Numbered from the stretch's first letter, positions 1-11,865 are shown. The stretch is DNA of 64,000 nt from Punica granatum (GCF_007655135.1 NC_045129.1:25084274-25148273), one strand, 5' to 3'. Notes: generated from the letters alone by a model not told the origin. Translations and numbers: made by a program.

Positions 1-1306
1 GAGGCTAGGCTTGGAATTCCGATTAAGTAAGTCGATTCTTCATCCCTAGGCATTCTTTTTACTAAGTATAGAGGTTGATTAGTTCGTATTCTATTCATAT
101 CAACTTAGGTTACTGTCCGGGGTGCTGGGGGAAATGCATTTGGTTTGCTGCATATTTTTTTTAGTGAGTTGGGTGACCTCTGAATTTACATGTAAATTAG
201 AGGATTATGTTGTACTGTAATGTGCAGATTTTTTTCCTATGATTGAGATGGCTAGAAACAATTGATAAGTTGAATGTTCTTCGTTCATTTCAAATTTTTG
301 AACTATAATAATTTATTGGGCCTAGGGATGCTTTCAATTGCATTCCTCTGGCTATGTTCATGTCTGGTCCAAGTCAAAGATGAGGTTGGAACTTTCTCTT
401 CTTGGCAAAGGCTTTAGAACGTTTTGGGGGATATGTATTACTTCTTTTCTTGCTTCTTTTCATTTTATTTTATTTTCATTTATGCTTATACTTATGCACA
501 TTGTGCAGATTCTCTGGTCATACCTTGGAAAAAATGAGTCCTAGAATACTTAGAAACTGTTGTGTTTGGATACTATTCCTCTTCAATTACTATGAACTAT
601 TTCTTAAATTTTAGTAGACTTATATTCAATGTGAGATTGCCTCGTCAATCAAACTTAATTTTTAGGGTGGTATCATGTAGATATTCACGTTGCTTTTATT
701 GGAGAAGAGTAGCATCTTGGGATCTTTATGAACTTCTGCTTGGGAACTCTCATCTCTCCATAATTTTTTAAACAAAGTCTTTGACCTCACACAAAATTCA
801 TTCATTGATAAATTTCAGCCAAGGGACGGATATTTGCTTTTGGTTGGTTGTGGTGTAGGAAAGTGATATAAGGAATTTGGGGAATTAGATAAAATGGATC
901 AAAAATTGAGTTTTAGAATGTCGGTTAGTTGAGGGTGAAAATTTGAGGAAGTAGGGGGCTAGCTAGCTATTTGAGTTGGTAAGGTAGCCGAAGAATAATG
1001 ATTGTTAGTTCAATTTGGATTAACTAGATATAGTTGGTGAATTCAATTATATATATTGTTGTTAAGTTACTAAAGTTCCAGTTATTGCTATTTTAGCTTA
1101 GACAAGTTAATAAGTTATTATAAAACTTTTGAAAAACAATATTGGGTAGGCAATGTTAGGAGGCTATGCTTTATTGCCTTGTGTTTCACGGTGTTGAATT
1201 TCTTGTATGGAAATTGTTTTAAGTAGTTTTTGGTATAGATGAGAAATGGACTTAAGGAATATGATATACATAAATACATATGTATAAATCGGGACTTATT
1301 GGAAAT
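1..1306. other. AT-rich intergenic/repeat DNA, no gene seen
   Basis: No open frame here resembles a known protein; those present are short and low in complexity. The stretch may be the inner part of the LTR-like repeat that begins at 3246 on the minus strand. The first ~50 bases look faintly like the reverse complement of about 63490-63530, but the similarity is too weak to claim. Confidence 0.4.
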
Positions 1307-1606
1307 AGGGTAAATTACAAAAAAAAAAATCCAAGTTTTGTAAAATGTCTCAATTTTGTCCTAAATTTTGTTTTGTAACAGAAAAAACCATAAGTTTTCT
1401 AAAATGTCTCAAAAATTACCTCCGTTATAACTTCCGTCAATTTTTGCCTACGTATGACCTACGTGGACTGTTAAAGGGACCCGCCATCAGCAGAAAAAAT
1501 CGACGAAAGTTATAATGGAGGTCATTTTTGAGACATTTTAGAAAACAAAATTTAGAACAAAACTGAGGCTTTTTACAAAATTTGGGTTTTTTTTTGTAAT
1601 TCGCCC
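1307..1606 (+). mobile_element. MITE, copy A (long-TIR palindromic element)
   Basis: A 300-bp element whose two halves are near-perfect inverted repeats of about 110 bp. The ends read AGGGTAAATTACAAAAAAA on the left and its mirror, ending TTGTAATTCGCCCT, on the right. The only non-palindromic part is a short centre near 1445-1500. A second copy lies at 30177-30497 with the centre in the opposite orientation, so this is an interspersed family. No coding capacity is present. A GAAAT motif occurs on both sides, offset by about two bases on the right, so the target-site duplication is not secure. The superfamily cannot be assigned from sequence alone. Confidence 0.75.
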
Positions 1607-1769
1607 TTCGAAATATTAGTCTCCAAAGAAGATTTTGGGAGGTATTGGAAGTCGTTGTGATGGTGCTATATTTTTATTATCTAATATAATGCTTGCAAAT
1701 AATAGGGATCATGGAGACTGGATCCTTGCACTTTGAAAGGCTGACTCAATTTACTATCTTTCTGTGGGT

Positions 1770-3246
1770 TTTCGGTGAGTACCTTATTCCATTGTGAAAT
1801 GATATATATTAATATGTATATATATATATACATATATACTACATTAAGTGGATGGTAATGATTTTGTGATTAATAGGATTGATTATAATAAGAGAATTTG
1901 AGAGATATTGCCATTTTATGTTTCATTTTGATTTGAGATATGTAGTGTGATTGTGTATGCTAATTGTATATGAGAGATGTGATGATAACATGCTGCTATT
2001 GTAATGTGATTGGAATTGTGCTCGTGTATGATGATATATGCTATGAGATGGCATGGTTGCAATTGATTATGCTTGTGTTTTTTTTTAATATAGCCATAGG
2101 ATCGCTTGACCCGGCGGATTATAAAATGGGCCAGATCGGCCGCTGGACCTAGAGTAATATATGTAGGGGCTTGATCGGCCGCTGGACCCAATGGAATATA
2201 AATATGAGCTAGATCGGCTGTTGGACCTAGCGGAATAGAAAGAGGGGCCTGATCAGCCGCTAGACCGGCGTGATATAAATTGTGGTCAACTCTTACCGTC
2301 GGAGGTTAATAGGCGGCCCCCACTTATGAGATATGGATATTGGGAGTTAAGGATGGTATGAGTGAGATGTGCGGGGTCACGGTACCGTCATAACTCTGTT
2401 GCGAGGAGATGTAACCCTATGACTATATTGATTGGTCGTGTTGTATATTGTTTGTTTGGTATGATTATTGGAGATGTGATGATTGTTGTGATTGCTATAG
2501 ATGTGATAATTGTTGAGGTTGTCTGAAGTTATTCTGTAAAAGCCGTGTTGTTGCTAGAGTTTGTTCTGACAAGTGATTGTGTTGTGAGTTGCTATGGAAC
2601 GTTAATGAATGGATATTTGATGTTTATGTGATATTGGATATTATATGAATGGTTGGAAGAGTTGTATGTATTCGTTAGTATGACTTAAATTTAGTTACTA
2701 TGTTGGATATAATTATTAATATAATTTATATATATATTTATACCGTATATGTGTGCGAGTGAGCTAATAGTGGAATTAGATGTGATCGTATTATTTATTT
2801 AAATATTTGGTTGTTTGCAATTAAATATTTATTTAATAATAATTCATTTTGCTTTGGAATATAGTACTCACTGAGATGCAGCTCACACTCTGCATATATA
2901 TATTTTAGATGAGCTAGGAGCTAGACTAGCAGCACATGAGAACTTTTTTGGAGCATCGAGGATCAGCTTGGGGGACTAGGTAGGAATTTTAGTTATTTGA
3001 TGACTATTATTTTTGTATAGAATGTATTTAAATATATTACGACCTGAAATTGTTATTTAGTTGGTTTAGTGATGTGGTTGAGAAAAAAAAATTTCTCTTT
3101 TGAGATGTAGATATATATCTTAGATATTGCTGAATTGGTTATATGTTTTTGGGAGTTCTGGAAAGCAGTTTTATAGGAATAGTTTATTGATAATAGATAT
3201 CGAAAAAAAATTAGGGAAAACGATGATGAAATTTCGGGTCGGGACA
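1770..3246 (-). mobile_element. LTR-like interspersed repeat, copy A
   Basis: Read on the minus strand this begins at 3246 with TGTCCCGACCCGAAATTTC and runs leftward. A second copy in the other orientation begins at 60863 with TGTCACGACCCGAAATTTC. The two share a poly-T/AT leader, a block containing 'gatgcagctcacactctgc' (2875-2895), a 39-bp tandem array and a block with GGTGAGTAC (1774-1782). Similarity stops being visible near 1770. The TG start suggests a long terminal repeat of a gypsy element, solo or fragmentary. I see no coding domain in either copy, and the inner boundary is not resolved. Confidence 0.55.
2100..2285 (-). repeat. 39-bp tandem repeat array (about 4-5 units)
   Basis: Diverged units built around GATCGGCCGCTGGACC recur at about 39-bp spacing inside the LTR-like repeat. 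The homologous array in the right-hand copy (61840-62175) has about nine units. Because 39 is a multiple of three, an open frame with a 13-residue period appears. I treat it as a by-product of the repeat. Confidence 0.8.
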
Positions 3247-3660
3247 ACCTCGATGGAAGGGTTGGGGTTACTGATTGGCGGCTATAGCCCCTGAATCGAC
3301 CAGGGGCTCCAAGTCGGAATTCTCGAAAGATTCTCGAGATGGGACCGCCAATGGGGGACCCCGACCCCTCCACCGAGGTCACTAGTGTCCTCCGTAGGTA
3401 CCGGCAACCCCTCTAACGAGGTCACTGGTGTCTTCAGTGGTACTAGCAATCTCGGTGGAAAGGTCGGGGTCGCTGATTGGCGGCCCCAACCCCCAATTAA
3501 CTGGGGACTCCGAGTTGGAGTTCCCGATCGATTCACGAGTTGGGGCCGCCAATTGGCGATCTGACCAAGGTCGCAGGTACCCACAGAGGATTTTGGCGAC
3601 CTCGGTGAAGGGGTGGGGGGTCACCGATTGGCGGCCCTAACCCCTCATTCCCTTTCGATT
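3247..3660. repeat. GC-rich inverted/tandem cassette block
   Basis: About 410 bp of GC-rich sequence in an AT-rich setting. Two diverged cassettes of about 85 bp (near 3272-3352 and 3474-3562) each start with GATTGGCGG and end with the inverse CCGCCAAT. A third half-cassette starts near 3628. Between them lie repeated CCTCGGTGGAA-like and GAGGTCACT-like words in both orientations. Short open frames arise in several frames because of the repetition and I do not believe they are genes. It abuts the end of the LTR-like repeat at 3246, and its nature is unknown. Confidence 0.6.
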
Positions 3661-3889
3661 TTCTTTTGAGGACTAAAATGAAAAAAATAAAAAGTTGAGG
3701 ATATGAATGATAAATGAAAAAAGATTTAGAACCAAAATAATTAAAATGCTAAAGATTGAGGATTAAAAATGAAAAAAATAACGTCATAACCCCTTATGGT
3801 TAAAGGAGTACACCACATGGGGCTAGTTATCCCTAATAAAAACATATTGTGCAATTTGTCCCGACCCTAAACTATATGGGGTTTTTGTA
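3661..3889. other. A-rich spacer, no gene seen
   Basis: Purine-rich AAATGAAAAAA-type sequence between the GC-rich block and the Harbinger relic. No coding or structural feature is recognised. Confidence 0.4.
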
Positions 3890-4641
3890 CTTTTCTCTAT
3901 AATCATTTCCCCTTCCAATTCATCTTCAACTTCATTTCTTTGAGCATGGTATTCATCTAGAGCTTCATTATAACTTTCAATATCAGATCGACCTCTGCAA
4001 TAAAATCACTATTTCGATCAACACCCATAATGTAATTGTGCAAGATACAATAGGAGCCTATTATGTATTTTTGAGATTTAGATCTATAATGTGTTTTGTT
4101 TTACTTATTATGATAGGAAATGGTCATTTCGGTGCACCAAATGCACATTCAATGACATTACGCAAGGATGCATGTCGATGATTAAATAGCTCTCGAAAGG
4201 TTTGTTATTGATTCCTTCAGTATCCTTTTAAGTGATATCGTTACAAGGTGATATAAGCCCTAAATTTAGTTGGAATCCAGCATCGACAAAATAATATTTA
4301 GCTATTAAAAAATTATTGATATTTATCAATATATAATAAAGTAAATAATATTTATTAATTTGATTACCTTCAGCAATTTTAATATTGTCTTCTCTTGTCA
4401 ATGAATTTTTCAAAATTCTCGAGATGCAGTCCTTTCTCAACCAAATAGAGCATAAGTAAATTTCATAACGAAATCACACGCGGCTAGCACATCCAATGTG
4501 GGCCAATCTTCTCTACCATGATATTTAAATACATTTTGACTGGATGCTTTGGCATGTACATGTGTTCCATTGATCGCCGCCACACAATTCTGAAATTGAA
4601 CTTTAATTTATTAAAATCAATTTATTGTAAAACCTACTTTA
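3890..4641 (-). pseudogene. PIF/Harbinger (HARBI1-like) nuclease pseudogene, C-terminal part
   Basis: Minus-strand translation gives pieces of the plant HARBI1-like DDE nuclease in order. The 'CVAAINGTHVHAKA' block (first catalytic Asp replaced by Asn) lies near 4560-4610. It is followed by 'VLAACDFVMKFTYAL' (about 4440-4500), 'KYYFVDAGF' (about 4270-4310), 'FNHRHASLRNVIECAFG' (about 4130-4190) and an 'LHNYIMGVD' tail near 4020. Stops, a frameshift and an AT-rich insertion at about 4310-4420 interrupt it. A 3' splice-like TTTCAG precedes the first block. The upstream half of the same gene lies at 30053-30760, displaced 25 kb by the Copia-1 insertion. It would have encoded the excision/integration nuclease of a PIF/Harbinger transposon or a domesticated relative, and is now inactive. 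Confidence 0.8.
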
Positions 4642-5427
4642 TGTTGGAAATTATGGCTTATGGGTGAATGAGGAAATTGCTCACAAGCTAATAACTCTTG
4701 ATTTGCATATGTTAACCACACTTAAAATTCCTCTTAATGATAGAGGAATATATTACATTCAGGTGGGAATGAATTATGTTTAAGTGGTGGTTACAAGAGA
4801 TTAATGGATTGCATTCATGAATAATCAAATTCCACTAACACATATATATTGAATATATATGAGAGTGCCCGGTGAGGATGTGACTTTTCACATTCTGATT
4901 GTGTGTGTTAATTGAAATTGCATTAACACATGCAATGTCTAGTGAAGAATCTGAGACGACTCTATTTTGTGTCTTCTCACATGTGTGTCGTGAGAATAGG
5001 AAGAGTCATAGAAGAATTGAACCTCTAACCTATAAAATCCAACAATTCACTCATTTGTAGGACAGGCACAAACATTTTCTTCTCTTAGATTTTTGAATTT
5101 GCATCTGAATTTTGAGATAGTGTTTGCGCTTCACTTCGAGTTTGCTGGAGCGTTACAATTTGTGTTGTAGCTTCGCTTATTGCCATTTGACCATGGGAAA
5201 CGATTGTCCATGTGACCTCAAGCACTCAAGAGGAAACAATTCTGTTTCAAGGGTTTTGTGTCTGACACAGGACTCGGCTCTCTCGTGTGTTCTGATCTTC
5301 TGATTTTGTCTTTGTATCGATTTAAATTTCCAAGTTCATTTAATTTTATCGCATTCTATTTGTCTGAATTGCTATTCGAATTGTCGTTCAATTTGTTACT
5401 TATTACGTGCCATTTTTAATTTTTACA
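4642..5427 (+). repeat. Copia-1 5' LTR
   Basis: 786 bp starting TGTTGGAAAT and ending TTTTTACA, so it has TG...CA ends. From 4822 onward it aligns with 29431-30052. A TATA-like CCTATAAAATCC lies at about 5030-5041, followed by an ACAATTCACTC stretch that could hold the start site. I could not find the usual initiator-Met primer site after 5427. LTR copies differ at roughly one base in ten by eye, indicating an old insertion. Confidence 0.8.
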
Positions 5428-5462
5428 ATCTTGAAACAAATTTCCTATTTTAAACGATTCGA

Positions 5463-6488
5463 ATGGCATTAGGGAACGATGGGGATGCGACCAACGGAAG
5501 CCAGACTATTGTCTTTGGCCCTGCTCCTATGTTGTTTAACCATTTGGTTAGCTAAAACATGGCTGCTCCCTCGATGGTTCCTGTGAACCATGTCGAAAAG
5601 CCCGAGAAGTTCAATGGGTTGAACTTCAAGAGGTGGCAGCAAAAGATGCTATTCTACCTCACAACTCTGAACCTTGCAATGTTCTTAACTGAAAATGCTC
5701 TAACCCTATCTGAGGGGGAGTCGAATGTGCAGGCTCTCAGTGCGATTGATGCCTAGAAGCACTTCGACTATCATTGCCGAAATTATATCATGAATAGTCT
5801 TCATGATTTCCTGTATAGTGTCTATCAGGGGTTTAAGACGGCAAAGGAGCTTTGGGAATCATTGGACCGTAAATATAAATCAAAGGATGCAGGTGCAAAG
5901 AAATTTCTCGTCGGACGGTTCCTCGATTTTAAAATGGTGGATTCAAGGACCGTAATGAGTCAAGTACAAGAATTTCAAGTGCTCTTGCATGAGATTCAGG
6001 CTGAGGGGATGGCTCTAAGTGAATCCTTCCAAGTGGTTGTTGTCATTGAGAAACAGCCTCTTGATTGGAAGGACTTCAAGAGTTATCTGAAGCATAAGCA
6101 GAAGGAGATGTCAATGGAGGATCTTGTTGTCAGGCTTCGAATTGAAGAAGACAATAAGAACTCCGGAAAGGGTCTCATCCTTCATGCTACTGCTAAGGTA
6201 AATGTCATGGAGTAAGGGCAAAGCTCCAAGAAAAACAAAGGCAAGAAGAAGCAAGGTACGAATGGAGGAGTCTCTAAGCCCAAGTTTCAGGGAAAATGCT
6301 TCAACTGTGACAAGAAAGGTCATAGATCTGCTGACTGCAGGCTCCCAAAGAGGAAAATGGACCATGAAGCAAACATGGTTAATGAGATGGCCCGAGATGG
6401 GGCAAACATCAACCTATCTGCTGTGGTTTCAGAGGTGAACCTTATTAGGTCCAACCCAAAGGAATGGTGGCTCGATACCAGTGCCACC
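5463..6488 (+). pseudogene. Copia-1 gag and start of protease
   Basis: From the ATG at 5463 the frame runs through a copia Gag with stops at about 5553 and 5754. The Gag core has 'EKPEKFNGLNFKRWQQKM' near 5597-5650, and a UBN2-like helical region continues to about 6215. A frameshift follows. The zinc knuckle CFNCDKKGHRSADC (CX2CX4HX4C) lies near 6292-6333. The protease opens with WWLDTSAT at about 6466-6488 and is cut there by the Ogre; the frame resumes at 27274 with HVCSN. Gag would form the particle and bind RNA, and the protease would mature the polyprotein. It is broken and nonfunctional. Confidence 0.85.
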
Positions 6489-9400
6489 TGTACGGACCCG
6501 AATGTGGACTCTCGTCGGGGCCCGCATTGCGCGCTTTTGGATCGCGCGGCTTGGGAGTGTCCACCTTCCCGTAGGGACGCGTGACGGACACGCGTGAGAG
6601 AAGGAGTCGCCACTTATCATTTTACGACCCGTAGGTCGAGGGCGGATAAGTTACCCGAGTCTAGGGGTATGGAACACCTAGTTTGTCGTTAAGGCATTGA
6701 TCTGTGCGGAACCGGAAAATCCGTGTTCGGGGGTTCATGTTACGTGCGGGCCTATATCCCGCACGCCCTTTCGGCACTCTGGTTTGCTAGGCTTGCATTT
6801 TTGTTTTATTTACCGCATGAATTAGGCTGCACTCGGCTCACACGTTTTGACACCGTAACTTCGATGAATTAAACAATGTCGGTGGAGAAGCTGAGAGAGA
6901 AGTAAACCCGTGTGTCGGGGAATTGGTTCACAATCTTGCGTTACAGTTCATCGAACCATGGAGGTTGAATCCCTGCGTGAACCAGAACCGCGAGTTCTTG
7001 GATTTACTTGTATCTGGGCAAGCATTAGACCGATTCGATTAATTCGACTCTCGGACCGTTCGCTCACCGACTGGAATTCTTACAGAATAAATGTACAAAA
7101 TAAAATCCTTACAATGCTCTCGAAAACAATAAATACAAATTACAAATGGCCGAATTCCAGTCGACTCGCGTTCGGTTATTATTCCACTCTAACTCACCGT
7201 GAGTTTAGGGAAAAAGACCGAAGAACTGAAATTCAATGGACGCTCTCACTGAATAGGGCGTTGGACCCTGTGAGTGTTGATTAGGGCGTTGAACCCTGTG
7301 CTCGATGATTAGGGTGTTGAACCCTAATATTATTCGGCCTAGGGATCAAGCTCGACCCGTATGGCAAACAAGTGCGGAAAGATAACACGCAACATGTTAA
7401 TAACAGACAAGGTGTTTTGTATTTACCGAATGTACGTGGATTAACAAGTTTATTAATCCAAAAGTGTTTTTGCAAGCAAATGCCATATGCTAAGCAATCA
7501 AACACGTGCCAATGTTTTAGTATTCTGCTTTTGTTGGAAATTTGGAAAAGAGAATCGAATATCATGTGTGTAGATTGCTTTTATAGTGATTCGGTGTTGT
7601 GACACTGAATTACCACTGAATTGATCCAAACTTGTATTTTGACTCTAGATTTGGAACCTAGAGTTCCGCCTAACCATTTTCTAGGATTTGGTTAAGTCGA
7701 GTGAAATGATTAGTCCGATAACTGTATTTTGATACAGAATACCCAACTGACATCTTAAACTGCGCTAGGATGTCGGCGAATCACAAAATGATGTTCTTGC
7801 CCTTGATTTGAAAATTTGTTTTCAGAAAAGGAGAACAACACAATAAGGATTTGAAAGTATGAGGGTTTTGAAAAGGGCATTAACACCGTTTTGTAATTCG
7901 TCGACGCGAGTTACAAATTAATGTCCAATTCGTGCAAAGTTATTTAAATGGAATGAATTAACCGTGTGAACGTCCCGATTAACCCGTTCGTGGAATTAAT
8001 GCTTAAGGTTATTGCCGAATACTTTAATTGTGAAAACGATTCGTGATTCGGCGACCAACACGAATCCGTAAGGATCGAGGATATTTGGTCCAATGACCGA
8101 AACTACCCTCGTAACCGAATGGACCCGAATGAGTCAACGATACCCGAATCCATGCATGTTTTGTTTTGAAAAGACATGTAATCGATGTTTTAACATGGGA
8201 ATCGTGGAAATATCGAAATTACACTTTCGTACAATCCGAGAAATGAATTAAACTCGAAATAAGGAAATCATTCTTGATCCAAAAAGGGCCAAGAAGCCCT
8301 CGGCTTCACCTTGTCAAAGATGGCCGAATACTCTCATGGCTCGATTCAAATCACAAAGAATTTCCTTGTCTTGGTTTAATCATTTTTCGCATGCTCAAAC
8401 ATCAAACATCATGAATAACACGTTTTGACAAAAGCCGGTATTACCATGATTTGATTAACTCATTTAAACATGCAAACATTCACAAACATGTTATTTAAGG
8501 AATCGATAAAATAATACCGGCTTCATGCATGCAAGAACAACAAAATAAACTCGGAAAATAACTTGGATCGGGCTAAGGAGACCAATCTTAACCCTAAAAG
8601 AGCAACTCAAGTCTCGGCCATCCCATTTAGAGACTTGGCCGTGAGCTCACTTGCCATTTCCGGGTCGGATGGTCTTCCAAACAACAATCCAAACCTTTTT
8701 CCGACATGCTAGCAAGTTATAAGGTAATACACATGCATAATATAACATAAAATTGCATAAAAGTTAAGTCTTGCAAGTTAAGTATGCATAAAATACCATA
8801 GTACTCCATAGCCATGCAAAAATATAAAAAGCCCTAACTCCTCTAAGTCAAGAGTGATTTACCTAGCCTCGGGATACGAGGAAAGAGTCGGGGAAGTGTT
8901 CGAGAGTCGGATGACTCAGTTGAACGATTGGAAGGATGCCCGGGTGCAAAGGATGCACGTTCGGGGAGCTAGGTGCACGGGGAATGCGGCTGGAATGCAC
9001 GGGAGGCGAGCGGTGTGCGCGGGGTGCGGGCAGGCGCGCGGGTGCGCGCGGGCGGGCGCGCGTGCGCGCGGCTGGCGCTGGCGGGTCACTATTCACCCGA
9101 GAGTAGCGATTTCACCCGAAATGCACTATTTGACCTGAAACAATAATTTAAAGACTTCAAATGGAAAAACCAATTTCACCAATGAACTCCATGGGTCCAA
9201 AATGAGTGGGATATGAAGTTTGAGAAATTTTGAGCTTAAGTCGGGATGATGAACATCGGCTTCCGACTTAAGAACTCAAGGCTCTCTTTTGATCTTTTAG
9301 GTTTTCTTTTCTCTTCCTTCTAAGGGCTGAAGTTTTCTGGTTCTTGAGTGTTCTTGGCTATGGAGTTTGAGAGGATTTCTTGAAAGAGAAAGGTTGGAGA

Positions 9401-11049
9401 GAGTGTGTAAGAGGAGAAGTGATTATCTTAATCACTTTTGGGCCATTTATAGGCAAAGCTAATGACACAATTAGCAAAAGCAAGTGCTCTTAACCCCCAT
9501 GCTTAGAAAATATCAAGCCTCATCCTCTTCCATTGCATTAATGAAGAAGAGATAAGACATTGATGAGCATTGATGAGCATTGATGGAGGCTTGAGTGTTG
9601 TCTTCAAACTCTTGGATATTTTCAAGCAAGAGTGCAAGTTGGCTTCTTGCATTGAAGAAGAAGAAGAAGCTTCTAGAGTAAAGGGTGACTCATCTTGAGT
9701 AGCCCGTGGGTCCCACGACCGAAGAGGAGAAACCGGGAAAAAGCTCGGGTCTCGATTGATCGCGCATTCGAAGTTCGTGTTTGAATTGAACGTCGAATTA
9801 TCGATATACGCGAGGAAATGGATTTAATGAGTCCGAGATTGGCATTTTCCGTGAGAAATTGCCAAATGTCTGTATGAGGCTTGGAAGCCGGTTTTGCTCC
9901 TTTTATGCATTCAGAGCGAGGTTACCCACTTCTGACAGCATATCTTGTATCTGCATCCCACGTCGGTCATTTTGACATAAATTGTCAAATTACGTGGGCC
10001 CTTGTCCCTTAAGCCGGTAAATACAAATATGGAGCCGGAGATGTCCTAGGAGGCCGAAACTGGATTTCTCAGATTGCTTTCTGAGTTTCTTGGGCGATCC
10101 GGAGATTACTGCGATCTCTGTTTGCTGAGATTGGGCCTCTAAGGATATGAAAAGTGCATCTGAGACCCTTAAAGCACTGCTCGAGGGGTCTAGATGAGTT
10201 GTGTGATTCATTCCGACAATTCCACATTGAGCCTTGAGAAGGCTAGCATTGTGTAAGGTAAGCATCCGGCGTCAAGTTTCCCCAAAGAGGACCTCCGGAT
10301 ATGGATTTTCACTGAAAATGGCCTTTTGTGCCCCTCGGAGGTTACTCGGGAAACCGTGAAGGGTTTTGCTGTCTGTTTTGCCCAATTGCGAATGTCCGCT
10401 GGAGTTTTCAGGGCAATGTAGTGTGAACTTCGTTTGCCGTAATTCCATCAGACCAGTCTCCGGTTACGCTCTTCCGAAGAAGGGTATGCCCGTTTTGTCA
10501 TTCGGAAGTCATTCAGAGTGTCTGTATGGCTTCTAAAAGACAATATGAAGCATTGCTCGTGCTCTGTATGATTGAGGGGCATGGCCGCATCTGATATTTG
10601 GAATTAACTTTTCTTCGAGAAACCGGCATTTTTGGACTTCCACTGAAAAGTTGTCTGTATACAGAAAGTTGTTCTGTATAGAGCAGATGATTTGCAAAAT
10701 GCCTTTGGGGACACTTTTCATCTGTTTGGCATTGGAGTGGATTTTTGGGGTCCAATATTGGCTGTCTTCCGATGATCGAGCGAACTATCGGAAAATAGAA
10801 CTGTCCGTGTGATATACTGAAAATGCCGGTTTTGGATATTGCTGAGCTCTCTAGTCACTCTATTACCCTTTGGTGACCCCTGGAGTCCTTCTGTCATATG
10901 CATGTGTCATTTGCCCGATTTTGCCGACTTGAGGATGAATAGTGATTTTCTGCTCTGTTAAGTCGTTTTTCTGTATTCTGCTCAGGTTGTGGCTTGGATC
11001 ATTGCTGATATCATCGTTTGGAAAGGTGAGCCAAAATGGGGTGCTGACA
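6489..11049 (-). repeat. Ogre 3' LTR (4561 bp)
   Basis: On the plus strand it begins TGTACGGACCCG and ends GGGGTGCTGACA. It is nearly identical to 22641-27273. It is about 72 bp shorter than the other LTR, mostly because its GC-rich alternating tract near 9000-9085 is shorter. TATA-like CCTATAAATGG (minus strand) lies at 9443-9453. Open frames conserved between the two LTRs (for example 6910-7284) are conserved because the LTRs are copies, so I do not call them genes. Confidence 0.93.
8985..9090. repeat. GC-rich alternating tract in the Ogre 3' LTR
   Basis: Irregular GCGCGCGGGCG/GTGCGCGC-type simple sequence, strongly alternating purine-pyrimidine. The matching tract in the 5' LTR (25140-25305) is longer. 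It produces spurious Ala/Arg/Gly-rich open frames on both strands. Confidence 0.85.
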
Positions 11050-11064
11050 ACTTGCCCCTCTTTG
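11050..11064 (-). promoter_or_regulatory. Ogre polypurine tract
   Basis: The minus strand reads AAAGAGGGGCAAGT immediately before the TGTCAGCACC start of the 3' LTR. A purine run in this place primes plus-strand DNA synthesis in LTR retrotransposons. The position fits exactly. The terminal T is the only base outside the usual pattern. Confidence 0.75.
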
Positions 11065-11250
11065 ACTGCATGCTCGAGTAGAGGATGCAGCCAAAGACTT
11101 CAGAAGCGCCCCAATTTGATAGCAATGATTGACAAGGAATTTCCGATAACAGTCTTCTCCCTCTTACTTTGGATATGTGGGGATGTTATACCTGATGCAG
11201 AAATGTAAAAGTCAGGATGAACCTGAGGGGATGGACCCCTAAACAGATAA

Positions 11251-11420
11251 GTAGTCGGGACGTACCCGAAATGCAGGAAAGTAGTCGGGACGTACCCGAA
11301 ATGCGGAAAAGTAGTCGGGACGTACCCGAAATGCGGAAAAGTAGTCGGGACGTACCCGAAATGCGGAAAAGTAGTCGGGACGTACCCGAAATGCGGAAAA
11401 GTAGTCGGGACGTACCCGAA
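11251..11420 (-). repeat. 30-bp tandem array, block 1 (6 units)
   Basis: Six units start at exact 30-bp steps (11251, 11281, 11311, 11341, 11371, 11401), with core GTAGTCGGGACGTACCCGAA. Each core contains TCGGG and CCCGA, a 5-bp stem around a 5-nt loop. It lies in the 3' UTR of the Ogre. Hypervariable tandem repeats in this position have been described for Tat/Ogre elements. There are no unique spacers, so it is not a CRISPR array. Confidence 0.95.
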
Positions 11421-11568
11421 GGGTTTGCAATATGCACGGGGCGCATACCGAATGAACAACATGGTTCAAAGGCGCCTACCCAATGGACTTGCGGGGTGCG
11501 GGGCGTGTTGCCCGGCGGGTTTGCAAGGTGCGGGGTGTTTTGCCCGGCGGTTTGCATGGTGCAGAAAA
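11421..11568. other. Unique linker between the two array blocks
   Basis: About 150 bp of GC-rich sequence with short repeats of GGTTTGCA and TTGCCCGGCGG. No gene is seen. It separates two blocks of the same 30-bp unit, suggesting unequal exchange around it. Confidence 0.6.
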
Positions 11569-11865
11569 GTAGTCGGGACGTACCCGAAATGCGAAAAGTA
11601 GTCGGGACGTACCCGAAGTGCGAAAAAGTAGTCGGGACGTACCCGAAATGCGGAAAGTAGTCGGGACGTACCCGAATGCGGAAAAGTAGTCGGGACGTAC
11701 CCGAAATGCGGAAAAGTAGTCGGGACGTACCCGAAATGCGGAAAAGTAGTCGGGACGTACCCGAAATGCGGAAAAGTAGTCGGGACGTACCCGAAATGCG
11801 GAAAAGTAGTCGGGACGTACCCGAAATGCGGAAAGTAGTCGGGACGTACCCGAAATGCAGAAAAG
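11569..11865 (-). repeat. 30-bp tandem array, block 2 (10 units)
   Basis: Ten units of the same family start at 11569, 11598, 11628, 11657, 11686, 11716, 11746, 11776, 11806 and 11835. Some are 29 bp through single-base losses in the A-run or the CCGAAATGC linker. Units 11716 to 11806 are identical or nearly so. The long minus-strand open frame across it (11186-12010) is a repeat artefact. Confidence 0.95.

Noticed and set aside
6910..7284. 124-codon frame conserved at 23061-23435
   Set aside because: Conserved only because the two LTRs are copies of each other. No protein similarity is evident.
11251..11865. CRISPR-like array
   Set aside because: Units follow each other without unique spacers, the DNA is plant, and it lies in a retrotransposon 3' UTR.
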